Origin: Quillaja saponaria
Taxonomy: Eukaryota; Streptophyta; Magnoliopsida; Fabales; Quillajaceae
Reading direction: 5' to 3'
NCBI GenBank assembly: GCA_029379385.1
Contig: CM055607.1
Coordinates: 35,647,235-35,711,234 of the forward strand
DNA: 64,000 nt
Part shown: one piece after another, positions 24,601 through 37,282 of the stretch
Position numbering within the stretch: position 1 is the stretch's first letter
Layout: each line of letters opens with the position of its first letter
Position numbers and translations under genes: made by a program
Notes under the pieces: model-generated
Told to the model about the DNA's origin: nothing
What the model saw: the letters and a program-made list of their open reading frames with translations, nothing else
The model's database searches: none

Positions 24601-25596
24601 GGACAATCACTTCAAAGGGAACAAATGCCTTTATTAGATATTTAGATAGATAGGAGTTCAGTGGTGGCAAGGCCATATTGAATTATTGGCCTGCCAAGGT
24701 GTTGACAGCTTGTCAAACCAGCCAAATTAGGGGAACCAATGGGTCTGGAACAGTTTGGCTCAGATTGCAGGAATTCAAAGTTGAAAAACAACGCCCAGTC
24801 TAGATTGTGATTCATGCCAGTAGCACCCTAGGCCAAAACATAAAGTGACTATCCTCCATTGCTAATGTGAAACTCGAGGCCATACTTTTCATCAGTAAAG
24901 AACAGATTCAGCAACAAGAACAGTCACTGATTCTCTGCTTGCTTTAGACACAAAAGAAGACCAAAGACCCTGCTTTGTTCCCTTTTCTCCTCAATACTAG
25001 CAATTTTGCCGAGTTCACTCCACCTTTAACATTCCAATATACCTTTCCCTCCTATGCAAACTAGTTGCAAAAGAAACTCCCTACTTTTATTTGTTTGTGT
25101 GTGTCTTTGTGCGAGGGAGGGAGTTTAATTTCCACAACCCAAAAGAAAGAAAAAAAAGTGAGGCTCATCAATTTCCTTTCTTTGTATTTTTAATTTAAAT
25201 ATATTGTCATCAACCAATTTTGAAACATAAATGGGGATGAGAAAAAGGACCGTTATCCTATAAAATATGATTTAAGTTCTTCTTCCTGTACCAAGATATG
25301 TAACCAAACAATTTGCAAAAGCTTTAATATAATTTCCTTAAGCAAGAAGGGAAAAAAAAAAAAAAAAAAAAGGAAAGAAAAAAACTCTGTAAACTTTCAA
25401 AGTGTAGAAAGAAATTAAATTTCTTACTATACACAATTTTTACCAGCAACAATAGCTACTGGCAAATCTGAAACTCTCTTTAAAGCTGTATGGACCATAC
25501 TGGCAAGAATATTCCAGTCCATTGCCATCCCTATGTATGGTAAATATTCTTGTAAATTCATACTTACAATGGTTACGAATCAGGAAAATTCCTAGC
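21602..25596. other. Intergenic region between HIPP and the LUL-type ligase
   Basis: The left end is the HIPP promoter and 5' leader. The rest, about 22.1-25.4 kb, is AT-rich and has no coding exon I can support. A poly-A run of about 20 lies near 25349-25371. The minus-strand 3' UTR of the LUL-type gene probably covers about 25430-25596. Confidence 0.5.
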
Positions 25597-28500
25597 TCAG
25601 GATGCTGTTGCAAGGAGAACAGAAATTACATGACTGATAAAGGAAGAGAAACAATTACTTGTGCCACAATGAGTGATAAACAAAGGCAAAAAGCAGGTCA
25701 CCAAGAAATACTAGAAAAAAAAATTGGTTTTCTGGATTGTTACCTTTGTTTATCTTGATCTCCATCAGTTCCTGGATGGGCTGGCGACAGATTGGACACT
25801 TATTTGATTGAAGCCTTAGTGCTTTTGCACACTCACTGCACATACACTGAACCCAAAAAGATGTTCATCAACATATGTTTTTGTCTGTCATTTTTCTTTT
25901 GGAGGGACGGGAGGAGGGAGGCAAGCCAAAATACAAACCACATTGCTTGCAATATTAAAATATAAAACCAAATTCCAGAAGAAAAACCTTCTAATATTTT
26001 GGTTAAACATCTGCACGGATATCAGCAACTAAATAAAGGCTACGATAATTTATTCATGTAACATTTTGCTCCCTTTCCATTTATTTGACAATATGCTATA
26101 CTTATTTCCTTCAAAACTTTATACATAAGCCATGCTACTGCAGGGCTCAAGACTAGAGTTACCAATAAAGTACATGAATTGAAGTAATTGATGCCACTTT
26201 GTTAATTGTTCTTACCCAGAAATCATAATATTATCTAAGTTACAACACGAATTCAAATACTTGTCCATTTGCAAGAGGGCAACTGTCCGAACTTACAGAA
26301 GATACTCTTGATGTTCCATTCACAACAGCAAGTACTTCATGTTTTTCCATATCATTGCTGATGGCTAAATAAAAAACTATCCTATTCAGGTTGAAGAAGG
26401 AATTAGTAGAGTTCCTGGACTTCACTTTTTTCACCAGCCAATAACCAGAAAATACCCCAGTCAAATGTTATAAAATAGACTGCCCGAGTATATAAAAATG
26501 TAAACCAGATGAAGGATGATATCTTCAATTCCTACACTGACTTGCCAATATCATGTTTCCTTGAACTTGACTTCAGAATTTTAGTACTTACCAGAGATCG
26601 AATAAGATGCCAGTTGGTTATGGCTCAATTTAGGAGCCTACTATAGCCTCTGGAACCAATGCTTAGCAACCCATCTTGCATTGACATTTGACACGAGCCA
26701 ACATCAACAGACAGACCAATCTTATAAAGTTTCACAGATAATCCAAATCCCTACTTATTTTCTATAATTCCTGTACTAGATTGTCCATAAACAAACAATA
26801 TCAAGAACAAGTAATGAGGCATTTTGAGACCCCAACAAGTAATAGGTCAACTGCTGATCCATAGTATCACTTAAATGGTAAAGGCACAACACTCTAAGAT
26901 CAAACACACATTACAGGCACACACATGGAGATAGACACACACGGCACAGACATGCACTTACCAAACAAAAGAAAGGGCATCTTAAAGATCAAGTAATTTT
27001 TTCCAGTTATCATAAAATCTCTCCAGGAGAGTGACAAATAATGTCAATGTTTGGAATCTCACCATATGTCGACAAGGTAAAGCAGCTGTGTCCTTTGGCT
27101 CAGTCATGCATATAACACATTCTTCTCCACTATCACCGTCATATAACCCTGCTTCATCGGAATTAGCAATCCCATATATCTCACGCAGTTCGTAACGAAC
27201 TCCATCAATCCACAAGATTTGCTTGACAACTCTTACATGAAACTGGCCCTCTTTATTCTTATCCAGGACAGCTTGAGTTATCTGAGCATGAGGAGATATC
27301 GTAGGCAGAGGCTGACTGTGTTCTTGATCAAATGATAGAGGTGATAAGCATGTTTCTGCAGAGATAACAAGTGGAAAAACATCTTCCTCTGGCGAAGGCT
27401 TTGATAGGTCACTTAAATCAAAGAAGCCAAGGTCAATGCCGGTTCCTGAGGGCTGAGAAAATTTCTGGCCAAGTCCTTTCTGAAAGGGGATACTCCTTGG
27501 CATATAAATTTCAGGGTACAATGACGTCAGTGTACACCCAACCCCTTCTTTCGCAAAGTAAATTATGGTGAGACTGTGATATGAAAGAAGAGAAAACACA
27601 GTGAGTGGCATGCTACTATGATGTACTACTAATTAACTACCATGGAAGAAATGAATCATAGTATTAACAAATTGTGTTCATTCACAAAAAGCAAAGAAGG
27701 AACACCCCGATCAATCAGCAGTATGAACTCAATACATCACAAGATAACTAAATTTGAAGGGAAAAAAAATGCATTATATAGCCAAACAACAAAAAATGAC
27801 CATAAAAACTGGACTTTTCTACTCCTCGAACTTAATTTATCATCAAGTCCTCTTTATAACATTGCGATATCACTGGAATACACAAAAATAAAAAATAAAA
27901 AAAATTCATATTTGAGACAAAAATTAACTCAAGATACTTAAGACAATTCACAAGCAATATTGTTCAAATCAGTCTTCAATTGCAACTGCAGATGATTATA
28001 TCTATCATTAAAAACTCCTAAATTATGGGATAACATCTGACATACCACAAGATAATAAGAATACAGAACAAAAAAAAATAGATAAAGAATTGAGCATTCT
28101 CTGATACCCAATAACTTTTCAAGCCACATTATTTTGCATTAGAATACTATCCATTTCCAATGTGTGATGCTAAAGGACCAATCTCAAGCAAAGAACAATG
28201 ACTAGTTGACTACAATGCTATTATATTGTGAACAAAATTTCCAATGAATGAACAATATATTATTCTGATAATTCTTATAAAACTTTCAACTATTGGCTAT
28301 CAACTTTAATTCACTACTATATAGCACCAATAATAATCCTAATATAACGATTCCATTAACAATCATGGAACCTCACACAAACCAACAATGCAAGAGTTGC
28401 CTTATGCAATAAAAGATGCAAGTGAAAAAAATATATAAAAAAGCAATTTGGAGGACATCTCAAGAGATATTACTTCTGAAGTGATTTGAAAAAAAGAAAG

Positions 28501-29990
28501 AAAAAAGAAACACCAGCATGTGCATTGACTTGTTTTTGGTGTTTGTCTAAAAACTAAATTTTATTTTCCAAGAAGACTCAGAAAAGTCAACTTAGAATTC
28601 CATCTCATAAAATATCATTCAACCATTGTTTAGCGAAACAAGAGTATCTCTGCATAAGAATCACTGCGAACACAGAGAAAGGCATTTTGCACCAGGATGC
28701 CACCAAACTTGTCGGTAACAATCTTATTGAACGATGAAGAAGATAGTGTATCCACTAGCAGACATCTTTATATTCTAAGCAATATCATATTAATTAACTG
28801 TGGATGACTTAAACAACTATTAATGCTTTCTGGACCCTTTTAAGCACAATGAACACTAAAAGTAGTATCTATACACCAATCAAACTCACTGAGGAATAGT
28901 ATCCTTTCTGGAAAATTTCAATAGTCCACCCAAGTTAATAACAATAAACTTAGAAATTTGATTCACGGTATAGAGCTATTCAACGAAAAATTAGCACCAG
29001 TTCATGTCAAATTGAACAGCTTTGTCATATAAATACAACACAACCAGTATCAACAGGGACTCAATAATTGCTGGTTCTAGCAAAATGGGATTAGTTACAG
29101 AAGTGATATACCACAATAATAAAATGAATGCAGACATTGTCATCATCAACACAAAATCACCACTCAGAACTGAACACAACGATTCATACTCATATGGGAG
29201 GAAATCAAATTCCTTCTAAGAAAAGAAACCAATAGCTAAACAAAATTGGATATTCTAAGTGGCAAAGAGGCACAGCATAGATAAAAGACCTTCCATCGAC
29301 TAGAGCATCAAAAGTAAACGAAACCAAATACGATTCCATATCCTTCTCATCCAATTCAAGTTTAATAGTATCCTTGTGCACATTCACGTCGTTTTTGATC
29401 TTCTTTGTACTCTTCTGCTCCACATAAGCAGGTGGCGGCTGTGATGGCAGCTGAGATCGCAACACAGGCGGCCCATAAACCCGACTAGAATTATATGGGT
29501 AGTAATTGGACCGACTCATAGGGGGTGGGGCATAATATGAGAAATTGGAGGGGTAAGGCGGTGAAGGAGGCGGCAGAGGATTTGAAGGATAAGGGGCATT
29601 GACAGTACATGGATAGATGGTTGGTGGAACTGGAGCTGGAGGGAAAGGCAGATGATGGGTAGGCTGAGAGTTTGATGATAATGGCGGGAATGAGAAGGGA
29701 GACGAAGAAGAAGGTATAGAGTGATTTACAGCAGTGGAGACGACACTGGATGGAGGCAGTGGCGGTGGCGGTGGCGGTGGAGGTAGAGGTAGTATAGGAC
29801 GGGTTGCAAGATGAGAAGGCACTGAAGCTGGTGAAGATGAAGAAGACTCAGAAGGTATCCGATCAGTTGCAGAAGTAGTATTAGTCGTTATGGCTGATTC
29901 AATAGCAGAGGAAGAAGAAGGAGATTGAGGGAGATAGGGGTGTTGGTTATGGTGGCGGTTTCTTCTTCTTGTGCTCGATGAAACACCCAT
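25597..29990 (-). CDS. LUL: LOG2/LUL-type RING E3 ubiquitin ligase
   Basis: Exons 29290-29990, 27063-27573, 25744-25846 and 25597-25604 give 440 aa with correct phases (2, 0, 1). The start at 29990 gives [10 protein letters not shown], an N-myristoylation-type end shared with LOG2/LUL proteins. The upstream in-frame ATG at 30050 would bury it and is less likely. Residues about 20-190 are Ser/Pro-rich with a run of prolines. Then comes the DAR2 domain associated with RING (from about [17 protein letters not shown] through [23 protein letters not shown], to [15 protein letters not shown]). The C3HC4 RING follows: C386, C389, C401, H403, then C407, C410 and the pair CPIC. Family members ubiquitinate substrates at the plasma membrane and endomembranes and have been tied to amino acid export and drought responses. 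The last coding exon is only 8 nt (two codons' worth plus the stop) after a good acceptor (TTGCAACAG). The gene shares a short upstream region with ALG13. Confidence 0.95.
27574..29289. other. First intron of the LUL-type gene
   Basis: A 1.7-kb AT-rich intron inside a conserved coding unit (Gly-Arg/Ser codon split AG|T). Open frames within it on either strand have no recognisable motif and are not called. Confidence 0.7.
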
Positions 29991-31956
29991 GTTTGTCTCT
30001 GATGCGGAGAGAAAGAGGAAGAGGAAGGCAGGGTATGACGAAGAAATCAAAATAAAAAGCTAATAAATCCAAATTTCGGTTTTCCCAATACTTCTTTTGA
30101 CGGTTCTACTCTTCTAGAGAAGGGTCAAAATTGAGAACTCCGGATTTCGTCGGTCTAAAGTCAATGCGAAAATTTTATGTTCTTCTGGGCCGACTTTGGG
30201 CCTTCCAAATCTCTCTAACTAACCCGATAATGAAAAGGGTGAAAGAAAAAAAAGACGAAGAAATATACAGAAACAGAGACAGGGTCAGAGTCACCGTAGT
30301 ACGTTTCAGAAATTTTGTACTTGATCACCAGCGACTCAGAACCTCCAAGTAAGTCTCTTATTGCCCTTGTCCTTATTCTGAGCTTGGTTGAGGCAAATTA
30401 CGTTGGATCATGAGCGTAAAATTTAAATGGAATGCCTATAAGGTGTTTGATTGTTTGCCCAAATTAGAAAGACTGGGTAACTATGATGAATGTTTGCTTT
30501 TGCATTTGTTGTTCAATTAGGATTTTCATTTTGAGTAGATGATCTACTTTTCTGGGAAGAATAAGGTCATTTGTCAAGTGTGCAAGAATTTATAGGATTT
30601 TAGCTTTTATTTTATCATTGCCTTTACCTTTAAAGGATCATACTTATGGAAGAGAAGAAAAAAAACAACCTAAAGCTCTTCTGTTCTTAAATTGAGATCA
30701 AAATATGGAAAACTATCCAATGTCATAGAAAGCAAAAACCAAAGTAATTTCAATGCTCTACATTTATCTCACAGACAAAGACAAAGTAAATTCTTATCGT
30801 TCATCCTTTGGATTAGTTTCCACTATATACGAGATGTGGAAGCCAGAATCCCACCCCACCACACCCGCTCTCTGCTCTCCCCTTCTACTTTCCTTCCCTT
30901 CTAACATTAAAAGGTCTGCCTAATATAAGTATTTTGAGGATTCTAAAATATCACAATGTCCCAAAGTGAGGAAATGAATAGAAGAATTTCACAGAATTAT
31001 GAACCACAAAGATTTTTGAAAGAAACCCAGGAAATCTAATCTCAATCCACAAAACAAGGAAACAAAACTTTTGTGTGAAACCCCAAACCCCAACAACAAG
31101 AACAGAGAGGGATTCAAAGTCAGTTCTTCATATGACTACCAGTCACAGAGGTGCAATTCTCCAATAAAACTAGTATAGGAGGCAGCAGCACACAAATGAC
31201 ACCTCATTGCACCACTCCAGATCTCATCCTCAGCCATGACAAGTTGCCTCCCCCAATCTCCAAATTCCACTATAATCAGGGTTACCACCAGTCACCAGTT
31301 ATGCACTCAGTGAAGGTGCATCCCAGATAGGTATCAACTATTTCAACTGAATGCTGCAAAATATGGAATCATTAAGTTAAATTCTTGTTAATGATTTATT
31401 TAGTAATTAAAAATGAAAAGATTCCGTTTATGGCAATTGACTTTTGAGTTTTGAAAAAGCTGATAGTTTTGGTACTAATTCTATTTCATTTTCTTTCTTC
31501 TTCCTTTTTTACCTTAGATTTTTAAATTGGAATACCCTGTATATGGTTTCTGCCATTTGAAGTTAGAATATTAGTTTGTCATGCAGGCATTTTCCAAAAT
31601 TAAAGGTTCTCATAAGATTTTATTTGATTGTTTCCCATAAACTTTGCAGTACATTTCACCGCAGCATATTGAGATTCCAGCAGAAAGTTTAATGTTGGTG
31701 GAAATAATCATATTTTATGTGCTTGTTTGTAAGACACACTCCTTTTAGAATTCAATTGGTCAAGCAACATTGATTGATCTGTGTTACCAAATTACTGTAG
31801 GACCGCAGGTCAATATCATCTTTTGCCATTTCTGTTTTTATGTTAAAATTTGTTGGCTTCTCAGGATAATTTAATTCAGTTAATAAAATTTTCTGGTTTG
31901 ATGACTGAACTAATGGTGTGTATTCCGCACTTTGTTTAAAGGATCAACCAGTCTAA
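29991..31956. other. Divergent promoter and ALG13 5' UTR intron
   Basis: The ATG of the LUL-type gene (minus strand) and the presumed 5' UTR exon of ALG13 (plus strand, ending at 30349 in CTCCAAG|TAAGTC) are about 360 bases apart. The core of a shared bidirectional promoter is therefore about 30.03-30.25 kb. A likely 5' UTR intron runs from 30350 to about 31941, where AAAG precedes GATCAACC, 15 bases before the ALG13 ATG. Confidence 0.55.
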
Positions 31957-33510
31957 ATGGGAGATGATGGGGATAGTACCGAGTGTAGAAGAGTGGTTTT
32001 TGTAACTGTGGGGACAACTTGTTTTGATGCTCTTGTTAGAGCAGTGGACTCACAAACTATTAAAAAGGAGTTGTTCACAAAAGGGTATACCCACCTTGTC
32101 ATTCAAATGGGTCGTGGATCCTACATTCCTACAAAGGTCATTCTGAATTCTGTTTTAGTTTCTCAATTATCTATATTGTGGTGTTTAATTGTTCTCTCTT
32201 TTGAAAATAGTGCTAGGCAAAAGAAAATTTGACTATTAGGTTTGGTGGTTGAACTTATAATCTATATATTAAGCCATTTCAGCTTCAATAAATAAATAAG
32301 TAATACCACCTTCTGGAAGATGGGAAAGTTTGACTGGAGAAACTGTTGTAGGTTGAGTAATTAAAGGAGTAAGAAACATTCAAATCAAGATTTTACAAAA
32401 CAACATTTAATTATCCTAGAATAGTTACTTATCTTTATAGAAAGTTGGATTTCTTAGAACCTTTGATTAAGAACATAGAAGACCAAATATTATTGAAGTG
32501 GGGAAATGCTGCAGACCTACTGGCCTTTTGTCCCATAAACTGAAGCTTAAAGTTCAACCAGTCTAAGTACGACTTAGTATATTGACATCTGCTTCAATTT
32601 AATATCAAGTGTTACTTACACTTTGCCCCGTGAACGTGGACATATGTCATATGGAAGAGGAAAAAAAAGGGAAAAAGGACCGTGTTTAAGTTTACAGAAT
32701 ACATGAGGAAAACTGAGTGTAAACAGTGGCTTTTTTTTTTTTTTCCCCCATTCTGTCAACAAGAATGACTTCATTAACTAATTAGCTTTTCTCTTCATGA
32801 AGGAAGAAAGGAGAAAATTCTTATATTCACACTTCAAGACAAATTCAAGAAGCATGCAAGTTGTTGGAGTTTCTACAGCCTTTCTAGTTAAATAAAATAA
32901 TTAGTTTTGGGTCATTTGCTTATGTTAATTTATTGCTTATTCTTTCCAAATCATTGATATTCTAAGTTAATTGAGGATTGTAGCCTATACTTCAGCAGAT
33001 ACTTTCCAATTTCTGCATCTGTTACTTTATTTTTTAGTAATCTTTTTTTGCTTAACTGTAATGTAGTCTACAGGAGAAAATGGTTCCTTGGATGTACATT
33101 ACTTTACTTTTTCATCTTCAATTGCAGACCACCTTAGATCAGCATCTCTTGTGATCAGTCATGCGGGTTAGCTCTGTTCAAGTTTTGCATTTTCACAGGC
33201 ATGTATCTTTTGATATTACTGTCCCTGCAGTAACCATTTTTACTACAATGCAGGGTCTGGTAGCATATTTGAGACACTGAGGCTTAGTAAACCTTTGATT
33301 GTTGTTGTAAATGAAGATTTGATGGACAATCATCAAAGTGAGCTTGCAGAAGAACTAGCAGAGAATAAGCATTTGTATTGTTCTCGTCCTCAAACACTTG
33401 ATCGGACTATAGCAGATATGGATTTGAAGTCTCTCCTTCCATATTCTCCAGGTGATGCTACACCAGTGGCCAAGATTATAAACAGATTTCTTGGTTTTCT
33501 TGATGATTAG
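31957..33510 (+). CDS. ALG13: UDP-GlcNAc transferase subunit ALG13
   Basis: Catalytic subunit that, with membrane partner ALG14, adds the second GlcNAc to the dolichol-linked oligosaccharide on the cytosolic face of the ER, an early step of N-glycosylation. Exons 31957-32136, 33067-33166 and 33254-33510 give 178 aa, the normal plant length for this short soluble subunit. Visible features are RVVFVTVGTTCFDALV at the N-terminus, HLVIQMGRGSYIP, FSSSIADHLRSASLVISHAGSGS and IVVVNEDLMDNHQSELAEELAE, which matches the GT28 C-terminal donor-binding fold (glycosyltransferase family 28). The HAGSGS loop is split by the second intron. All phases agree and no lesion is seen. An upstream noncoding exon is likely (ending at 30349). 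Confidence 0.97.
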
Positions 33511-34702
33511 TTTTCTAGAATTTATATTGCTCCACTGTAAACCTAATTCTGTTTTACATGTAAAACTGAGTGGCATGTCTTCATTGACGAAAAGCTTGTT
33601 TCATGACACGTTTGATGCCCTTAGTTTTTAACTGTGCAATTTTTTATATGATAGTTTTGTTCAACTTATGATTATAAATTTTTTTATGGTAAGATCTGAA
33701 ATGAGCTCTTTCTGGGAAGTCTTGGTACTTTCTATAACCTTGGAGTAGGCTAGTGTTGCTTGAATCATATCCAGGTAAGGCTTGGCTGCTGATGGCAATT
33801 GGCACATATTGCAGATGAATGTTTGATTCGTTTTATTATTGAGTAGCTGACTGATGCTATATATGTATTAATGCAAAATGTAGTTGATGCGACTAGGTAG
33901 GTGGTTATAATATCACAAAGGCACATAGAGAATTGATTGGTGTGATTCATAATTGAAAGTGAGGCTTTAAATGATTTGAGATTATCATGTATCTTGGTAT
34001 CAGATTGGAAACAGCAACATGACTTTGACTTACAGGTTGGCATCTTCCGTTATTCTCTTGCAGAGGGAAGGGACTTAATTGTGGGACAAGAAGTGAGACG
34101 AAACACAATGCCCAGCACATGCAGATAGTTCTACTATTTTAGGGGGCAAGGGTTAATTTAAGTTCACCTCAAAATGTATGATGTGAAGGTGAATGGAGTA
34201 ACACCATCTATATGACTGCTAAATTAAAAATATTTATATAAAATTGTGAGCTTTCTCGGTTCTCCTCAACTTTTTTTTGGGAACTGAGTGAGGGATAAAA
34301 GAAACAAGATAATCTAAACCTTGACTCAGCTTGGTGGCACAGCTGCCTAGTTCACTTGGACTTTTCCCCCCTGCAAGTTACAATTGATGAGATAATAGTT
34401 AGTTGGAAGATCTAGGATGGATGTGCATATGTCCAAAAGGTTCCAAGTTTTTCTGTTACAAAGACACAGACAATTCCTTAGAAAAATTACTACAAACAAG
34501 GGACGAATGAAGTACACAAAACAACTTGATTAGTATATATTTACAAGAGGAGGAGAGGATGAGGCTGACCTCCTATGTAGGGAAACTCCAAATTTGCAGT
34601 TGCAGCCCATTTATTACCAAACCTATCTCTCTCTCTCCCCCTCCCAAAACTTAAAAAAAGCTGTATTTTTTCTTTGCTACTGCTACCTTGTTCTTTTTGT
34701 TC
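33511..34702. other. Intergenic region
   Basis: The left third should be the ALG13 3' UTR (AT-rich with poly-A signal-like words). The right end, about 34620-34700, has a CT-rich leader in front of the kinase gene. No coding exon is seen between. Confidence 0.55.
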
Positions 34703-35493
34703 ATGGAGGTCAACACCTCCATTGTCACTGAAACCCCTCCTGGTCCAGCAGGAAAAAACCATTATTCCAAACACCATTACTCAGAGTCACATACCCACAA
34801 CCATGACCATGGCCATTCTCCATCCAATACCATTCTTACAATCATCATATCCTTCATCTCAATCATGGTCCTGTTGGTTGTATTTTTCATTATCTTCGTA
34901 CTGCGGCGACTCAAATTCGCCAAAAAGAACGGAACTTGGAAAGACAGCAGTAGCCTCAAGAATACAAGTAGCAGGTTTATTGCTCCTAACACATCAAATT
35001 TCAATTCTAGCCCAGGTAACTTCTACCACATATTACCAAATTCAAACAATTTGTTTATGTTACGAATTAATTAGTGTATTTATTAACCAAACATGTCCTT
35101 TAATTGGTCTGTCTTAATCCTGTTAGATTGTTCTGTTTCTGCTACCATATGAATACTGATCTGGATATGTTTGAAAAAATGCAGATGTGAAAGATGGGTG
35201 TCTTTATGGAGGGAATTTGAGCAGGACACCACAAGCCCCTAAATTCAGAGGAGTCCAAGTGTTTACGTATAAGGAGCTTGAGGTAGCCACAGATCAATTT
35301 AGTGAAAAGAATGTGATAGGCAATGGAGGGTTTGGTGTTGTGTATAGAGGGGTCATGAGTGATGGGACTGTCGCAGCAATTAAGAGGCTGAGAAGGGAAG
35401 GTAAGCAAGGGGAGCGTGCTTTCAGAATTGAGGTGAGTGACTATATTTACTGCTTTTTGTACCTATTTGCTCTCCTTCCTTCTCCTCCTACTC

Positions 35494-35531
<38 letters not shown>

Positions 35532-37282
35532 GTATGTGTATCTCAAGGGGAGGGAGAAGTGAGCATTCTTAATTTCTGAAGAAAGTGGATTAAGAGATTA
35601 ATATTGGTTATCTTATTGAGAGATGAAGAATATTCCTCCCCTTCCCTCTCTCTGTCTCTTGATGTCTTCCTCATCCAACCCCGCGTACTAGCTAGATGGC
35701 ACATAGTTTTATTATTTTCTATTTATGATATTTTTGGGGTTAAGGTTTGGACCAAGAAAATTGGAAATGCAATGGTACATCTATCTTGTAGCTATCTGCC
35801 CATTTGCCAACTTACATTTATGAACTCTATTCAAACCTTGCACATGGGTGTAAAGACCAAATGACATTTTCTTTTTATTTATTGCAGGTTGATCTACTAA
35901 GTCGCTTGCAATCTCCTTACTTAGTGGACTTGCTTGGTTATTGTGCTGACCAACACCATAGGCTCCTGATATTTGAACTCATGCCCAACGGTAACCTTCA
36001 ACACCATCTCCAATCTTCACACGACCAAACTTCACCATTGGATTGGTGGACCAGGCTGAGGATAGCCCTTGATTGCGCCCGGGCCCTTGAGTTCCTCCAC
36101 GAGCAGGCGATCCTACCCGTTATCCACCGTGACTTCAAGTGCACAAATGTTCTATTGGATCAAAACTTCCGTGCCAAAGTGTCTGATTTTGGATTGGCCA
36201 AGATGGGGTCTGAGAAGATCAATGGTCAGATTTCGACACGTGTGTTGGGGACCACTGGATATCTGGCACCAGAGTGAGCGCCCTATAATTTGTTATGCAC
36301 CTTTCATTATCATCTCCAAACCCAAAACATAAAAAACAATGTTGAAGAAGCATTCACGTGGACATGCTAAAGTCCCTATCAAGCAGGCTGTCATTTTGTT
36401 GATGGCTGTTTGAGAAGCCTAACTTATTTGTAGTTTCTTTAAGGGCTGTCATTTTTTTTTTTTCCAATATGTACTTGTACCATAGTGAGCAGATTCTTCA
36501 CTACAAATTTTGTTTCATAACCTTGTGAACTCCATGAACTTGGATCAATGTAGGTATGTCTCAACTGGGAAGCTTACAACAAAGTCGGATGTTTACAGCT
36601 ATGGGGTGGTTCTTCTGGAGCTGCTAACAGGCCGTGTACCAGTTGACTCAAGGCTCCCCCCTGGAGAACATGTTCTTGTCTCTTGGGTTAGTGACTTTCC
36701 ATTTCCCTTTTAAAAAGGTTTTAACCAAAAGGAATTCCATACATCAATCCTAAAATCTGAACCAAAAACATTCAGCGAAACATTGATTTTTAACCTGGCA
36801 ACATGCATTGCTATCTAAGGCTCTATGGAATAATGTAATCGACCAAGCACACCAATTTGGATGAAGCACTCTTGGAGCTCTGCTTGTTATTCTTGTTATG
36901 TTTAGAACATTCTTTTCCTTATTGTTCATCAGGCACTTCCGATGTTAACTAACAGAGAGAAAGTAGTGGAAATGGTTGACCCAGTTCTACAGGGACAGTA
37001 CTCAAAGAAGGAACTAATTCAGGTTAGCTAGTCTTTCAGCAATAATTGTTATGATCATTGTCCTTGATGCTAAAATACAGTCAACTAACTCTACTTAGTG
37101 CTTACTACGTTGGCCCATAGATAGCTGCCATTGCAGCCATGTGTGTACAAGCAGAAGCAGATTACCGGCCTCTAATGACGGACGTTGTACAATCTTTAAT
37201 ACCTCTGGTTAAGAACCCTTCTTCTATTAGCTCCTCTGGTTCTCTTAGATTTCAGAATCACGCAGCAAGTCCCAGCTATTAG
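34703..37282 (+). CDS. Membrane-anchored receptor-like protein kinase (At3g58690-like)
   Basis: Exons 34703-35015, 35185-35432, 35888-36273, 36554-36686, 36933-37022 and 37121-37282 give 443 aa. The ATG at 34703 starts [11 protein letters not shown] short N-terminal segment has a His-rich stretch (residues about 20-39, with HTHNHDHGH), then one membrane helix (about 43-68) and RRLKFAKK as stop-transfer. The kinase domain begins about residue 131 ([10 protein letters not shown]). It has the glycine loop [12 protein letters not shown]171 in AAIKRL, HRD at 267-269 ([11 protein letters not shown]), DFG at 287-289, YLAPE and [21 protein letters not shown]. All catalytic residues are present, so an active Ser/Thr kinase is expected. 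The intron between APE codons and the VLVSW|ALP, LIQ|IAA junctions match this subfamily. The extracellular part is too small for a ligand-binding ectodomain, so it acts like a membrane-tethered RLCK; the substrate is unknown. Confidence 0.95.
35493..35532. repeat. (TA)n followed by poly-T in intron 2 of the kinase gene
   Basis: About 22 bases of alternating TA followed by about 15 T. It lies in the intron between kinase exons 2 and 3. Confidence 0.8.

Noticed and set aside
29991..30050. Upstream in-frame ATG of the LUL-type gene (start MISSSYPAF)
   Set aside because: It would hide the MGVSSS myristoylation-type start shared by the family and place the start very close to the likely transcription start.
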